This document shows, one piece after another, positions 1 through 8,196 of a DNA stretch of 64,000 nucleotides. Position numbers and translations under genes: made by a program. The notes under the pieces are model-generated. The model had not been told where the DNA came from. It saw only the letters and a program-made list of their open reading frames with translations, and searched no databases. Each line of letters opens with the position of its first letter. Within the stretch, counting starts at the first letter, position 1. This DNA is from Neisseria canis (lineage in GTDB: Bacteria; Pseudomonadota; Gammaproteobacteria; Burkholderiales; Neisseriaceae), in assembly GCF_900636765.1 (NCBI RefSeq), contig NZ_LR134313.1, positions 1,302,001-1,366,000 on the forward strand. Reading direction: 5' to 3'.

Positions 1-539
1 CCATGTCGGCCAAATTGGCGGGAATGAAAGAGGGCGACACCATTCTGCTCGACAAAAACGCCACAGGCTTCCTGCTGCCCGAACGTTTCCCCGACGGCAA
101 AGACTTGGTGATGCTCTGCACTGGCTCGGGCATCGCACCGTTTTTATCCATTTTGGAGCAGCCCGAAATCTGGCAACGCTTCGACCGCCTGGCGCTTGCC
201 CATTCGGTATCTTATGCCGATGAACTGATTTTCAACGACCGAATTGCCGCCCTTGCCGAGCATCCGCTGATTGAAGAACATTTCCACAAACTGCATTTCG
301 TCCCCGTTGTTACCCGCGAAACCACCGAAGGCACACTCGGCAAACGCCTGCCCGAACTCTTGAAAAACGGCGAACTCGCCGCCGCATTCGGTATGCAGTT
401 CACCCCTGCCGACACCCGTTTCATGATCTGCGGCAACCCCGCCATGGTGAAAGACACCTTCCAAGCCCTGCTCGACATGGGCTTCGCCATGCACCGCAAC
501 CGCGTGCCGGGGCAGATAATGATGGAAAACGGGTTTTAA
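1..539 (+). CDS. fpr: ferredoxin--NADP+ reductase, C-terminal part (5' end outside window)
   Basis: Flavoprotein that moves electrons between NADPH and ferredoxin or flavodoxin in the cytoplasm. The visible part begins in the FAD-domain tail (a turn reading LPERFPDG) and covers the NADP-binding domain: CTGSGIAPFLSIL for the nucleotide phosphates and ICGNPAMVKD near the end. The chain finishes in ENGF, and a C-terminal aromatic residue that can cover the flavin is usual in bacterial Fpr. Family members have about 255-260 residues, so roughly 80 residues lie upstream. The ATG at 3 is probably internal, because the sequence is coding from base 1. The next gene follows after 16 bases. The family is clear; the exact electron partner is not. 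Confidence 0.9.
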   Translation, partial: MSAKLAGMKEGDTILLDKNATGFLLPERFPDGKDLVMLCTGSGIAPFLSILEQPEIWQRFDRLALAHSVSYADELIFNDRIAALAEHPLIEEHFHKLHFVPVVTRETTEGTLGKRLPELLKNGELAAAFGMQFTPADTRFMICGNPAMVKDTFQALLDMGFAMHRNRVPGQIMMENGF

Positions 540-555
540 ACGCAAGGCTGCAAAT

Positions 556-1017
556 ATGGTTTTGTTTTTGGATTTTGATGGGGTGCTGCATCCGTGGCCG
601 TTTAAGAAGAAGGCGGATTGTTTCAGCCAAGTGCCTGTGTTGGAAGCATTTTTGAGCAGGCCGGAGTATGCGGATATTGATGTTGTGGTGTCTTCGTCTT
701 GGCGGGAAGGGCGCGGGTTGGCGGAATTGCAGGTGCTGTTTTCGCCCGGGTTCGGGCGGCGGATTGTCGGGGCGACGCCGGTGTTCCGTAAGCCGGTGTT
801 CCGCAAAAAGACGGAAAAGGGTGTGCGGGAGCGTGAGATTCTGGCTTGGTTGGAACAGAACGGCAGGGAAGGGGAAAGCTGGCTGGCTTTGGATGATTTG
901 GAAGGTTTTTTTGATCAGCATAAAGACAGGGTTTTTTTCTGCGACAACAGCACGGGGCTGACGGAAGATGATTTGCCTGCTTTGGCGTTGATGTTGAAGC
1001 GTGTTTGGGAATGCTGA
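556..1017 (+). CDS. HAD-domain protein (phosphatase-like), 153 aa
   Basis: Small cytoplasmic protein opening with FLDFDGVLHP, the DxD nucleophile motif of the haloacid dehalogenase superfamily (Asp6 and Asp8). A VSSSW motif follows about residue 47, fitting the second HAD motif, and LDDLEGFF plus FFCDNSTGLT near the end can supply the acidic third and fourth motifs. This resembles the short HAD proteins annotated as HAD domain in Swiss Army Knife RNA repair proteins. I cannot name a substrate. It starts 16 bases after fpr and may be co-transcribed with it. A perfect DUS hairpin follows three bases after the stop. Confidence 0.7.
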   Translation: MVLFLDFDGVLHPWPFKKKADCFSQVPVLEAFLSRPEYADIDVVVSSSWREGRGLAELQVLFSPGFGRRIVGATPVFRKPVFRKKTEKGVREREILAWLEQNGREGESWLALDDLEGFFDQHKDRVFFCDNSTGLTEDDLPALALMLKRVWEC

Positions 1018-1019
1018 TG

Positions 1020-1052
1020 TTTCAGACAGGCATCGGGAATGCCTGTCTGAAA
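1020..1052. terminator. paired-DUS hairpin after the HAD gene
   Basis: Two oppositely oriented TGCCTGTCTGAA copies form 14-bp arms around a five-base loop. It lies between the HAD gene and recG, where a transcription terminator is expected. Confidence 0.7.
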
Positions 1053-1104
1053 GCATGGATGGATTTGAAAGTATCTGTTTTTAATGTGTTAATGCCGTAA
1101 ACCG

Positions 1105-3144
1105 ATGACGCCTGAAACGAAAAAACTGCTGAAAATCACGGACACTGCTGCGCAGAAGCTGGAAAAGCTCGGCTTGCACAGCGCGTGGGACGTGGTGCTG
1201 CATTTGCCGCTGCGTTATGAAGATGAAACGCATATTACGCCGATTGCGGATGCGCCTTTGGGCGTGTCTTGCCAAGTTGAAGGCGTGGTAGTGCGGCAGG
1301 ATGTTCAGTTTAAGCCGCGCAAGCAGCTGATTGTGCAGATTCGGGATGATGCGGGCAAAGTGTTGTTTTTGCGGTTTATTCATTTTTATGCCAGCACCCA
1401 GAAGCAGCTGGCGCAGGGGCGGCGGGTGCGTGCGGTGGGGGAAATCAAGCACGGTTTTTTCGGCAATGAGATGATTCACCCGAAAATCAGGGATGCGGAA
1501 AACACAGGCCTGTCTGAAAGCCTCACGCCGGTTTATCCCACGGTAAACGGCCTGAACCAGCCCACTTTGCGCCGCATCATTCAAACGGCGCTTGATGCGG
1601 TGTCGCTGCATGATACTTTGCCGGACGCTTTATTATCCGAATTGAAGCTGCCCGGCCTGGCCGAAAGCCTGCGCCTGTTGCATGCGCCGCCGCCGGAATA
1701 CAGCATCACGCGCTTGGCCGACGGTGCTTTGCCCGCGTGGCAGCGGTTGAAGTTTGATGAATTGCTGGCGCAGCAGCTGTCCATGCGGTTTGCCCGTCAA
1801 AAGCGTATCAACGGGCAGGCGAAACCTTTGCACGGCGATGGCAGTCTGAGCGGTAAACTGTTGGCAAATCTGCCGTTTGGGTTGACCGGCGCGCAAAAGC
1901 GGATGCTGGACGAAATCCGCTCGGATATGCGGCAGCCGCACCCGATGCACCGCCTGCTGCAAGGCGATGTGGGCAGCGGGAAAACCATTGTGGCGGCTTT
2001 ATCTGCGCTGACCGCGGTTGAAGCCGGCTTCCAAGTGGCGGTGATGGCGCCCACCGAAATTCTGGCCGAGCAGCATTATATGAAGTTCAAACAATGGTTT
2101 GGCGCTTTGGGTTTGGACGTGGCTTGGCTCACGGGCAGCGGGCGCAAGAAAATGAAAGAGCAAACCAAGGCTCTGCTGGAAAGCGGTGAAGTCAAGATAG
2201 CGGTCGGTACGCATGCTTTGTTTCAAGACGATGTGCAGTTTCAGAATTTGGGCTTGGTGATTGTAGACGAGCAACACCGTTTCGGCGTGGCGCAGCGCTT
2301 GGCCTTGAAAAACAAAGGGCAGGATGTGCACCAGCTGATGATGTCCGCCACGCCGATTCCGCGTACACTGGCCATGAGTTTTTTTGCCGACTTGGATGTG
2401 TCGGTGATTGACGAGCTGCCGCCGGGGCGCACGCCGGTAAAAACCCGTTTGGTCAACAGCTTGCGGCGCGCGGAAGTGGAGCAGTTTGTGCTCGGCACCT
2501 GTGAAAAAGGGCAACAGGCATATTGGGTGTGCCCCCTGATTGAGGAAAGCGAAACCCTGCAGCTGCAAACAGCGGTGGATACGCAGCTCGAGCTGCAACA
2601 GGCCTTGCCCATGCTGAATATAGGTTTGCTGCACGGAAAAATGAAAGCGGCGGAAAAAGCGGCCGTGATGGAAGATTTTTCCGCAGGCAAAATCCATGTG
2701 TTGGTGGCGACTACGGTTATCGAAGTGGGTGTGGACGTGCCGAATGCCAGCCTGATGGTAATTGAACATGCCGAACGCATGGGTTTGTCGCAGTTGCACC
2801 AGTTGCGCGGCAGAGTGGGGCGCGGCGCCGCGGCGAGCAGCTGCGTGCTCTTGTTTGCCGAGCCTTTGAGCGAGCTGGCCAAAGCGCGCCTGAAAGTGAT
2901 TTACGAGCATACCGACGGCTTTGAAATCGCCCGTCAGGATTTGAATATCCGCGGGCCGGGCGAGTTTCTCGGCGCGCGGCAGAGCGGGGTGCCGATGCTG
3001 CGTTTTGCTGATTTGGAAGAAGACATGCGCCTGCTGGAATTGGCGCGCGATATTGCACCAAAACTGATTGCCGGGCAGCCGGACATTGTGGATGCGCATC
3101 TGGCTAGATGGCTGGGCAGCCGCGAAGGTTATTTGGGCGTGTAG
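1105..3144 (+). CDS. recG: ATP-dependent DNA helicase RecG
   Basis: Branch-migrating superfamily 2 helicase that regresses stalled forks and processes Holliday junctions. The 679-residue length is normal. An N-terminal wedge/OB domain occupies about residues 1-250 (RYEDET near 35). Then come Walker A GDVGSGKT at about 287-294, the DEQH box (DEQHRF, about 388-393), and MMSATPIPRTLA. The second motor domain holds TTVIEVGVDVPNA and QLRGRVGRG, and the RecG tail reads GPGEFLGARQSGVP. No good Shine-Dalgarno precedes the ATG, but the translation matches the family from its first residues. A near-DUS (GGCCTGTCTGAA) is embedded near 1507 and encodes part of GLSES. Confidence 0.96.
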   Translation: MTPETKKLLKITDTAAQKLEKLGLHSAWDVVLHLPLRYEDETHITPIADAPLGVSCQVEGVVVRQDVQFKPRKQLIVQIRDDAGKVLFLRFIHFYASTQKQLAQGRRVRAVGEIKHGFFGNEMIHPKIRDAENTGLSESLTPVYPTVNGLNQPTLRRIIQTALDAVSLHDTLPDALLSELKLPGLAESLRLLHAPPPEYSITRLADGALPAWQRLKFDELLAQQLSMRFARQKRINGQAKPLHGDGSLSGKLLANLPFGLTGAQKRMLDEIRSDMRQPHPMHRLLQGDVGSGKTIVAALSALTAVEAGFQVAVMAPTEILAEQHYMKFKQWFGALGLDVAWLTGSGRKKMKEQTKALLESGEVKIAVGTHALFQDDVQFQNLGLVIVDEQHRFGVAQRLALKNKGQDVHQLMMSATPIPRTLAMSFFADLDVSVIDELPPGRTPVKTRLVNSLRRAEVEQFVLGTCEKGQQAYWVCPLIEESETLQLQTAVDTQLELQQALPMLNIGLLHGKMKAAEKAAVMEDFSAGKIHVLVATTVIEVGVDVPNASLMVIEHAERMGLSQLHQLRGRVGRGAAASSCVLLFAEPLSELAKARLKVIYEHTDGFEIARQDLNIRGPGEFLGARQSGVPMLRFADLEEDMRLLELARDIAPKLIAGQPDIVDAHLARWLGSREGYLGV

Positions 3145-3149
3145 TTTTG

Positions 3150-3184
3150 TTTTCAGACAGGCATTCATATGCCTGCCTGAAAAC
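3150..3184. terminator. imperfect paired-DUS hairpin after recG
   Basis: Inverted repeat beginning six bases after the recG stop. The right arm reads GCCTGCCTGAA, one base off the DUS, so the hairpin keeps a mismatch. It probably ends recG transcription. Confidence 0.6.
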
Positions 3185-3273
3185 TTTTGCAGGCAAACGG
3201 CTTTTGCCGAATCTTTCGGCAACTCATTGTTTGACCTTAAGATTTAATCCGAACCTCAACACAATCTAATCTC

Positions 3274-3308
3274 TTTTCAGACAGGCATAATGAATGCCTG
3301 TCTGAAAA
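3274..3308. terminator. second paired-DUS hairpin behind recG
   Basis: Perfect 15-bp arms with a five-base loop, about 28 bases before the next ATG. It could end read-through from recG or sit in the 5' leader of the next gene. Confidence 0.55.
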
Positions 3309-3335
3309 CGCATTCAATCTTAACGGAGTTTCCCC

Positions 3336-4610
3336 ATGAAACCGAAGCAGCTCACGCCGCAGCAGCAAAAAATCCAGCAACAGCTCAATAAAATTTCCGC
3401 CCGTTTTAAGGAATATTCGGCGGCGGGCGAGTTTCAACAGGCGATGAAAGAAGCTTTGAAAGCGCATAAATTAGCGCCGAACGCTACCGCGCCGTTGAGC
3501 GATGCGGCAACGATGGCGGTGAAAAGCGGTTTGTGGGATGAAGCGGTTAAGTATGCCAAGCAGGTGCTGAAGCGCGACCCGAAACACATCAATGCCCACG
3601 ATGCTTTGTCACATGCTTATGATGGCAAGAAAGATTGGGCGGGTTGCGGCAAATACGGTTTGCGCGCGTTGGAGTTGAGAGACGAAATTTACGGCCGAAC
3701 CTGCCCCGAGCTGCCGAAAATCGAACCGAAGACAGCGGGCAAAAAAATCATTTCGTTCTCGCTTTTCGGCACAAGTTCTGCGTATGGCGAACCGGCCGTG
3801 ATGAATGCCGAACTGTGCCCGCTGGTTTATCCGGGTTGGGTATGCCGCTTTTATATTGACGGGAGCGTGCCGGAGCATGTTGCCCGCCGTTTGAAAGAGG
3901 CGGGTGCGGAAGTGGTGCGGGTGGATGAAACGCTGCAAAGCTGGCCGGGTACGCTTTGGCGTTTTCTGGCGGCGGACGATGCGGATGCGGCTTATGTGCT
4001 GTTTCGCGATGCGGATTCGGTGATTTCCCAGAGGGAAGCGAAAGCCGTGGCGGCATGGCTGGAAAGCGGCAAGCTGTTTCACACCATGCGCGACGCGGGT
4101 ACGCACACCGAGCTGATTTTGGCGGGCTTGTGGGGCATGGTGGCAGGTGCGGTGCCGGATATGAGGGGCAAGATTGAGGCCTATCTGAAAAAGCCTTTGG
4201 AATCGCGCCATTTTGCCGATCAGTTTTTCCTGCGTGAAAACATTTGGCCTTATGTGCGCCAAAGCGTGTGCGCCCATGACCGCTTGTTTGGTTTTATGAA
4301 TGCGGCGGACTTTCCCGAAACATGGGAAAACTTTGATCCCGACCGCCATCATGTCGGCTGCGATGAAGGCAACTCGCATATTTCCGCCACGCTTAACCTG
4401 CCTGAAGGCAGCCGTATCCTGTGGCGGCTGTTTACCCGCATTTCGCCTCAGTTTGGTGAAAATTATGAAGAAATCGTGAATGAGCGGGAGCGCTTGGTGT
4501 GTGCTTATGAAACAACGGTGCAAAACGGCGGATTGAGCGCTTATATCCCGCGCCGTTATTCCAAAGGAGTGGAAAGAGGGTTGACCAAAATTACTGTGGC
4601 GCCGCTATAA
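3336..4610 (+). CDS. TPR protein with glycosyltransferase-like C-terminal domain, 424 aa
   Basis: Two-part protein. Residues 1-130 are Lys/Gln-rich helices with tetratricopeptide character (AGEFQQAMKEALKAHKLAP, then AVKYAKQVLKRDPKHINAHD). From about 137 a compact alpha/beta domain starts at IISFSLFG. It contains YVLFRDADS, with an RDAD acidic pair like the DxD of GT-A glycosyltransferases, and ADQFFLRE, like the DQ motif of transferases using nucleotide sugars. There is no signal peptide or membrane segment. The start has a purine-rich ACGGAG upstream. The substrate is unknown, and the transferase reading rests on motif shape only. It is a single-gene unit between two DUS hairpins. Confidence 0.65.
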   Translation: MKPKQLTPQQQKIQQQLNKISARFKEYSAAGEFQQAMKEALKAHKLAPNATAPLSDAATMAVKSGLWDEAVKYAKQVLKRDPKHINAHDALSHAYDGKKDWAGCGKYGLRALELRDEIYGRTCPELPKIEPKTAGKKIISFSLFGTSSAYGEPAVMNAELCPLVYPGWVCRFYIDGSVPEHVARRLKEAGAEVVRVDETLQSWPGTLWRFLAADDADAAYVLFRDADSVISQREAKAVAAWLESGKLFHTMRDAGTHTELILAGLWGMVAGAVPDMRGKIEAYLKKPLESRHFADQFFLRENIWPYVRQSVCAHDRLFGFMNAADFPETWENFDPDRHHVGCDEGNSHISATLNLPEGSRILWRLFTRISPQFGENYEEIVNERERLVCAYETTVQNGGLSAYIPRRYSKGVERGLTKITVAPL

Positions 4611-4642
4611 TCAATCTACTTATGTAATAACTGTTTCATGAA

Positions 4643-4676
4643 AAATGCCTGTCTGAAAACTTTCAGACAGGCATTT
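4643..4676. terminator. bidirectional DUS terminator between convergent genes
   Basis: Arms of 16 bp with a two-base centre, flanked by A and T runs on both sides. It separates the TPR protein gene (+) from the lipoprotein gene (-), so it can serve both. Confidence 0.75.
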
Positions 4677-4693
4677 GTTATTACAGGCGCTTA

Positions 4694-5266
4694 TTATTTT
4701 TTGCCTTTTTTAGCAGGTTTTTTGCCTTTGGCAGGCGCTTCTGCTTTGTTTAATTTGGCAGTTGCCGCTTTATCCAATACACAGTATTTGGTTACGATCT
4801 GGGAAACGGGGGTTTGTTGGCCGTTTACCACTTCAACGCCTTCTTGGGTCAGCATGTTGCCGTCTACTTGGTCAACGGTTGCTGCATCGGCTTTACCGGC
4901 GCTCCAGCGGATGCCGTTGCCGAAGAAGCTGTTTTGGTCGTTGTCGTCAACGATGCGCAGCAGGTTGGGCGACAGTTTGTCTTGGTATTTTACTTGGGCA
5001 ACAACAACGTCGTTACCTTTGAAACCGTACATTACGTTCAGCTTGTTTTGGCCTTTGTCGCCGCATTTGTAAGCCACTTCTTTTTTGCCGTCGATAGAGT
5101 CAACGGTAAGAGTTTTCGGCTGCTCGGGTGCGGCAGGTTGGGGTGCGGCGGCTTGGGTGGCAGGTGCGGGTTCTGCTTTCGGCTCATCTTTTTTGCCGAA
5201 TGTAGAACATGCGCCCAAAGCGGTTACCATCAATACGGCAGGAACTAAGGTTTTCAGTTGTTTCAT
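4694..5266 (-). CDS. lipoprotein with MliC/adhesin-complex-protein-like domain, 190 aa
   Basis: Begins with a lipoprotein signal ending in LGAC (Cys20), so it is probably anchored in the outer membrane facing the periplasm or the surface. A Pro/Ala-rich linker (about 25-50) follows, then a small beta domain: VAYKCGDKGQNKLNVMYGF, later FFGNGIRWSAG, and a closing Cys in TKYCVLD. The pattern (V-Y-x-C, then V-x-YGF, then a second Cys) resembles MliC-type lysozyme inhibitors and the neisserial adhesin complex protein, from memory of those sequences. The tail KGKKPAKKGKK is strongly basic. It is a single-gene unit transcribed away from tyrB. Confidence 0.6.
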   Translation of the reverse strand: MKQLKTLVPAVLMVTALGACSTFGKKDEPKAEPAPATQAAAPQPAAPEQPKTLTVDSIDGKKEVAYKCGDKGQNKLNVMYGFKGNDVVVAQVKYQDKLSPNLLRIVDDNDQNSFFGNGIRWSAGKADAATVDQVDGNMLTQEGVEVVNGQQTPVSQIVTKYCVLDKAATAKLNKAEAPAKGKKPAKKGKK

Positions 5267-5594
5267 TGTGTACTCCGATAATTGTTATTTAAAAAAGAGT
5301 TTGCAAATTTAGTTAAGATAATAACGGAAAAGTTCCTTTTTGTATTCTGTTTGGCATGCTGTATGGTTAAAAAAATTATGAGATGTAAAAGGTAATAATA
5401 TAGTAAGATGATTTTATTAGCGAATTTGATTGAAATGGAATCATTGGCCTACAGAGTAAAGTTTTGGTAACAGCCCGGTGTTGAGATTATATTAGCGGCT
5501 TGGCTGTAATGATTACAATATGATGATGCTTTCCGCTTTGCTGCCTGTGCCCGTATAATCAAAACCGTAAAACTTCCAATATTAAGGAGAAATG
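5267..5594. promoter_or_regulatory. AT-rich divergent promoter region (lipoprotein gene / tyrB)
   Basis: About 330 bases with no credible gene. A consensus -10 TATAAT lies at 5554-5559, about 35 bases before tyrB; the hexamer 17 bases further upstream (TTCCGC) is a weak -35. The left part, rich in A/T, should carry the lipoprotein promoter, but I could not pin it down. Confidence 0.45.
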
Positions 5595-6788
5595 ATGTTT
5601 CAACACGTTGAATTTTATCCCGGTGATCCGATTCTGAGCTTGGTGGAAACGTTTAATAACGATCCGCGCAGCGGGAAGGTGAATCTGAGTATCGGTATTT
5701 ATTTTGATGAACACGGCAAGTTGCCGGTATTGGAATGTGTGAAGCAGGCGGAAGCCAAGCGGGCGGCTGTGCCGCAGCCGCGCCCCTATCTCCCGATGGA
5801 AGGCTTGGCCGCTTACCGCAGCGGAGTGCAGAAGCTGCTGTTTGGTGCGGATTGTGCGGCTTTGGGGGAAAACCGGGTTGCGACGATTCAGACTTTGGGC
5901 GGCTCGGGGGCTTTGAAAGTGGGTGCGGATTTTTTGCGCCGTTGGTTTCCTGATGCCAAAGTTTATGTGAGCGATCCGACTTGGGATAACCACCGCGGCA
6001 TTTTTGAGGGTGCGGGTTTTGAGGTGGGTGTTTATCCTTATTATGATGCGGCCGACGGCGGTGTGAAATTTGAAGAATTGCTGACGTTTTTGTTAGGCCT
6101 GTCTGAAAACAGCATTGTGCTGCTGCATCCTTGCTGCCATAACCCGACCGGCGTGGATTTAACCCATGCACAATGGGATGCGCTGTTGGAAGTGGTGCAG
6201 ATGCGCAAGCTGATTCCGTTTATGGATATTGCGTATCAGGGCTTCGGTGAAAATCTGGCGGACGATGCGTATGCCATCCGCCAAGCGGTGTCGATGGGCC
6301 TGCCTTTGTTTGTCAGCAATTCTTTTTCAAAAAATTTGTCGCTCTACGGCGAGCGCGTGGGCGGCTTGAGCGTGGTTTGCCCGAGTGAAGAAGAGGCGCA
6401 GCTGGTGTTCGGCCAGTTGAAATTTACCGTGCGCCGCATTTATTCCAGCCCGCCCGCGCATGGCGGCTATGTAACGGCGGATGTGATGAATTCGCCGGAG
6501 CTGTTTGCGCAATGGGAGGGCGAGGTTTATGCGATGCGCGACCGTATCCGCGCGATGCGGCAAAAGCTTTATGATGTGTTGGTGAGCAAGGTGCCGGACA
6601 AAAACTTTGATTATTTTATCAAGCAGCGCGGCATGTTCAGCTATACCGGTTTGTCGCCGGAGCAGGTGCAGCGTTTGCGCGATGAGTTTGCGGTGTACTT
6701 AGTGGCTTCGGGCCGTATGTGCGTGGCGGGCTTGAACGAATCGAATGTGGATTATGTGGCCAATGCGTTTGCAGAGGTGTTGAAATAA
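5595..6788 (+). CDS. tyrB: aromatic/aspartate aminotransferase (TyrB/AspC family)
   Basis: PLP-dependent fold-type I aminotransferase that moves an amino group from tyrosine, phenylalanine or aspartate to 2-oxoglutarate. It opens with [10 protein letters not shown] and shows GVYF-type variant [46 protein letters not shown] and the Schiff-base lysine in [16 protein letters not shown]. The 397-residue length is typical. I chose ATG 5595 over ATG 5592 because the strong AAGGAG then has five-base rather than two-base spacing. The [13 protein letters not shown] stretch fits TyrB-type enzymes, but AspC-like use cannot be excluded. A near-DUS lies inside around 6093 (GLSEN). Confidence 0.92.
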   Translation: MFQHVEFYPGDPILSLVETFNNDPRSGKVNLSIGIYFDEHGKLPVLECVKQAEAKRAAVPQPRPYLPMEGLAAYRSGVQKLLFGADCAALGENRVATIQTLGGSGALKVGADFLRRWFPDAKVYVSDPTWDNHRGIFEGAGFEVGVYPYYDAADGGVKFEELLTFLLGLSENSIVLLHPCCHNPTGVDLTHAQWDALLEVVQMRKLIPFMDIAYQGFGENLADDAYAIRQAVSMGLPLFVSNSFSKNLSLYGERVGGLSVVCPSEEEAQLVFGQLKFTVRRIYSSPPAHGGYVTADVMNSPELFAQWEGEVYAMRDRIRAMRQKLYDVLVSKVPDKNFDYFIKQRGMFSYTGLSPEQVQRLRDEFAVYLVASGRMCVAGLNESNVDYVANAFAEVLK

Positions 6789-6803
6789 GCCTGCGGCATA
6801 AAG

Positions 6804-6841
6804 AAACATGCCTGTCTGAAAGCGTTCAGACAGGCATGTTT
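6804..6841. terminator. bidirectional DUS terminator, tyrB / ArsR gene
   Basis: Perfect 17-bp arms around a four-base loop (AGCG), with A/T ends on both sides. It lies between convergent genes and ends four bases before the stop of the regulator gene. Confidence 0.78.
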
Positions 6842-6845
6842 GCGG

Positions 6846-7157
6846 TTACTTGCTTTCTGCTTCTCCGTTATCTTCGCAGAAAAACGAGTAGAGCAGTTTG
6901 ATGGTGTCGGTAACGCGCTTATCGGTAATGTAGTATAAGCGCTCGCGGTGGTTCACTTCGCAATCGACCAGCCCCGCTTCGCGCAACAGCGCCAATTGGT
7001 TCGACATGGCTGCCTGCGGCAGGCCGGTGAGGGCGGCCAGCTCGGTAACATTCAGCCGCTGTTCCTGCAGGTTGCACAATACCGCCAAGCGGTTGGTGTT
7101 GGCCATCAGCTTGAGAAAAGCGGTGGCTTCGGTGTATTTGGAGAACTTGTCTTCCAT
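6846..7157 (-). CDS. ArsR-family regulator, sulfide/persulfide-sensor type, 103 aa
   Basis: Winged-helix repressor: helices around FLKLMANTNRLAVLCNL, recognition helix LPQAAMSNQLALLREAGLV, wing HRERLYYI. It lacks the metal site of ArsR/SmtB but has Cys28 (VLCNL) and Cys94 (FFCED), positions that match the cysteine pair of BigR, SqrR and E. coli YgaV, where oxidation by persulfide releases DNA. It is the last gene of a three-gene minus-strand cluster with rhodanese YgaP and a DUF2892 protein, which agrees with sulfur sensing. A third Cys66 is not part of the known pair. The family is secure; the inducer is inferred. Confidence 0.82.
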   Translation of the reverse strand: MEDKFSKYTEATAFLKLMANTNRLAVLCNLQEQRLNVTELAALTGLPQAAMSNQLALLREAGLVDCEVNHRERLYYITDKRVTDTIKLLYSFFCEDNGEAESK

Positions 7158-7230
7158 TTTGATTCTCTTGGTTCAACAGCAAAAAAGCGGATTGTATAGC
7201 GGAATGTGCGGCGGCTGGGAATATTTCTGC

Positions 7231-7755
7231 TCAACGGCGGTTCCACGGTATCAGCATCAGCAGCCTCGCCATGCCGCAAAAGCCGGTAAGGCCGGCGGTT
7301 AGCAAGCCCGCGCCGACAAATGCGCACAGCAGGTAAAACGCGGGCGATGCAAGCCAACCCAACACGGCGCCTGCCAATGCCAATGAGCCGGCGGCAATCT
7401 GAACCTGACGCATCAGTTCCAATGGTTGGGAGGCGTTGAACAGGGTTGGGAAACCGGCCGCTTTCCAGCCCTCCAGCCCGTTTTCTAAAATAAATGCTTC
7501 TTTGGCGCCGGCGGATTGCGCTAACGCATTTGCCGCATTTCGGGTGCGCATGCCTGATTTGCAGTGGAAAATCACGCAGGCTGCCTGTTGCGCTCCGGCG
7601 GGCAAGCCCTGCTGCTGCAATTGGGGGAATGGTTGCAGCAGGGCGTTTACGATGCGTTCGCGGCGGTATTCGTCTTCTCCGCGGATGTCGATTAATACGG
7701 CGCCGTTTTGCAGCTTATTTTGTGCGTCGGCGGCGGTGATGGTGGTAATAGGCAT
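7231..7755 (-). CDS. ygaP: membrane-anchored rhodanese YgaP-like, 174 aa
   Basis: Sulfurtransferase fused to a membrane anchor. The rhodanese domain (about 1-108) shows LIDIRGEDEYRRERI and the active loop HCKSGMRT with catalytic Cys65. Two transmembrane helices follow (about 117-136 and 139-158), then the second Cys in GFCGMARLL (Cys160). Total length and both cysteine positions agree closely with E. coli YgaP (174 residues, Cys63 and Cys158 as I recall). AAGGAAA precedes the ATG. It lies 81 bases after the DUF2892 gene and 73 before the ArsR gene, so one sulfide-responsive operon is likely. Confidence 0.86.
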   Translation of the reverse strand: MPITTITAADAQNKLQNGAVLIDIRGEDEYRRERIVNALLQPFPQLQQQGLPAGAQQAACVIFHCKSGMRTRNAANALAQSAGAKEAFILENGLEGWKAAGFPTLFNASQPLELMRQVQIAAGSLALAGAVLGWLASPAFYLLCAFVGAGLLTAGLTGFCGMARLLMLIPWNRR

Positions 7756-7836
7756 AATGTTTCCTTGTACTGCTTTTGTTGGACATAAATATCGCCATGA
7801 AGTTTGCTGTTCATGACGATTAAATGGATGGCGGGG

Positions 7837-8031
7837 TTATTGCTTATCGGTAGGGCAGGTGTTGATACCGAGCAGGGTGTAGAGCAGGCAGTTGGACATT
7901 AAACCGGTTGCCAGCGGGATAATGCCCAGCCAGCCCCACCAGCCGATGACATTGGTTGCCGCTAAAATGATTAAAGCTGTGCCTAAGATGATGCGGATGA
8001 TTTTGTCGATGCCGCCTACGTTGCGTTTCAT
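7837..8031 (-). CDS. DUF2892 (YgaP-like transmembrane) protein, 64 aa
   Basis: Short inner-membrane protein with two hydrophobic segments. RNVGGIDKIIRIILG is the DUF2892 signature, followed by GWWGWLGIIPLATGL and CLLYTLLGINTCP. The same domain forms the membrane part of YgaP proteins, and here a free-standing copy heads the operon. Its cysteines (CLLY and NTCP) resemble those of sulfur-linked family members. No enzymatic domain is present. An AT-rich palindrome sits about 40 bases upstream. Confidence 0.8.
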   Translation of the reverse strand: MKRNVGGIDKIIRIILGTALIILAATNVIGWWGWLGIIPLATGLMSNCLLYTLLGINTCPTDKQ

Positions 8032-8072
8032 AACAATGCTCCGGGTTGTCGGGTTAAATATTTTTTAAAATT

Positions 8073-8092
8073 TATATAATAAAAATTATATA
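8073..8092. promoter_or_regulatory. AT-rich palindrome, candidate ArsR operator
   Basis: TATATAAT and ATTATATA form perfect 8-bp arms separated by AAAA. It lies 42 bases before the DUF2892 start, inside the only promoter-sized gap of the cluster. BigR/SqrR-type operators are AT-rich dyads, so this is the best candidate site; the assignment is inferred. Confidence 0.45.
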
Positions 8093-8127
8093 TTAAATGA
8101 CGGTTTTGTCAAGCTGCCGTGCATAGT

Positions 8128-8164
8128 GAATGCCTGTCTGAAAGTAGGTTTCAGACAGGCATTC
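8128..8164. terminator. paired-DUS hairpin downstream of nagZ
   Basis: Perfect 16-bp arms with a five-base loop. It lies 33 bases beyond the nagZ stop on the minus strand and just upstream of the sulfur cluster promoter, so it insulates that promoter from nagZ. Confidence 0.72.
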
Positions 8165-8196
8165 GGTTATTTTCACAACTGATGCAGGCGATGAGC

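Noticed and set aside
1999..3222. Long open frame (about 400 codons) on the minus strand over recG
   Set aside because: It mirrors the recG coding strand, is His/Gln rich and lacks any family features; recG explains the sequence.
4638..5248. Plus-strand open frames over the lipoprotein gene
   Set aside because: Minus strand has a lipobox and a coherent domain; the plus frames are shadows.
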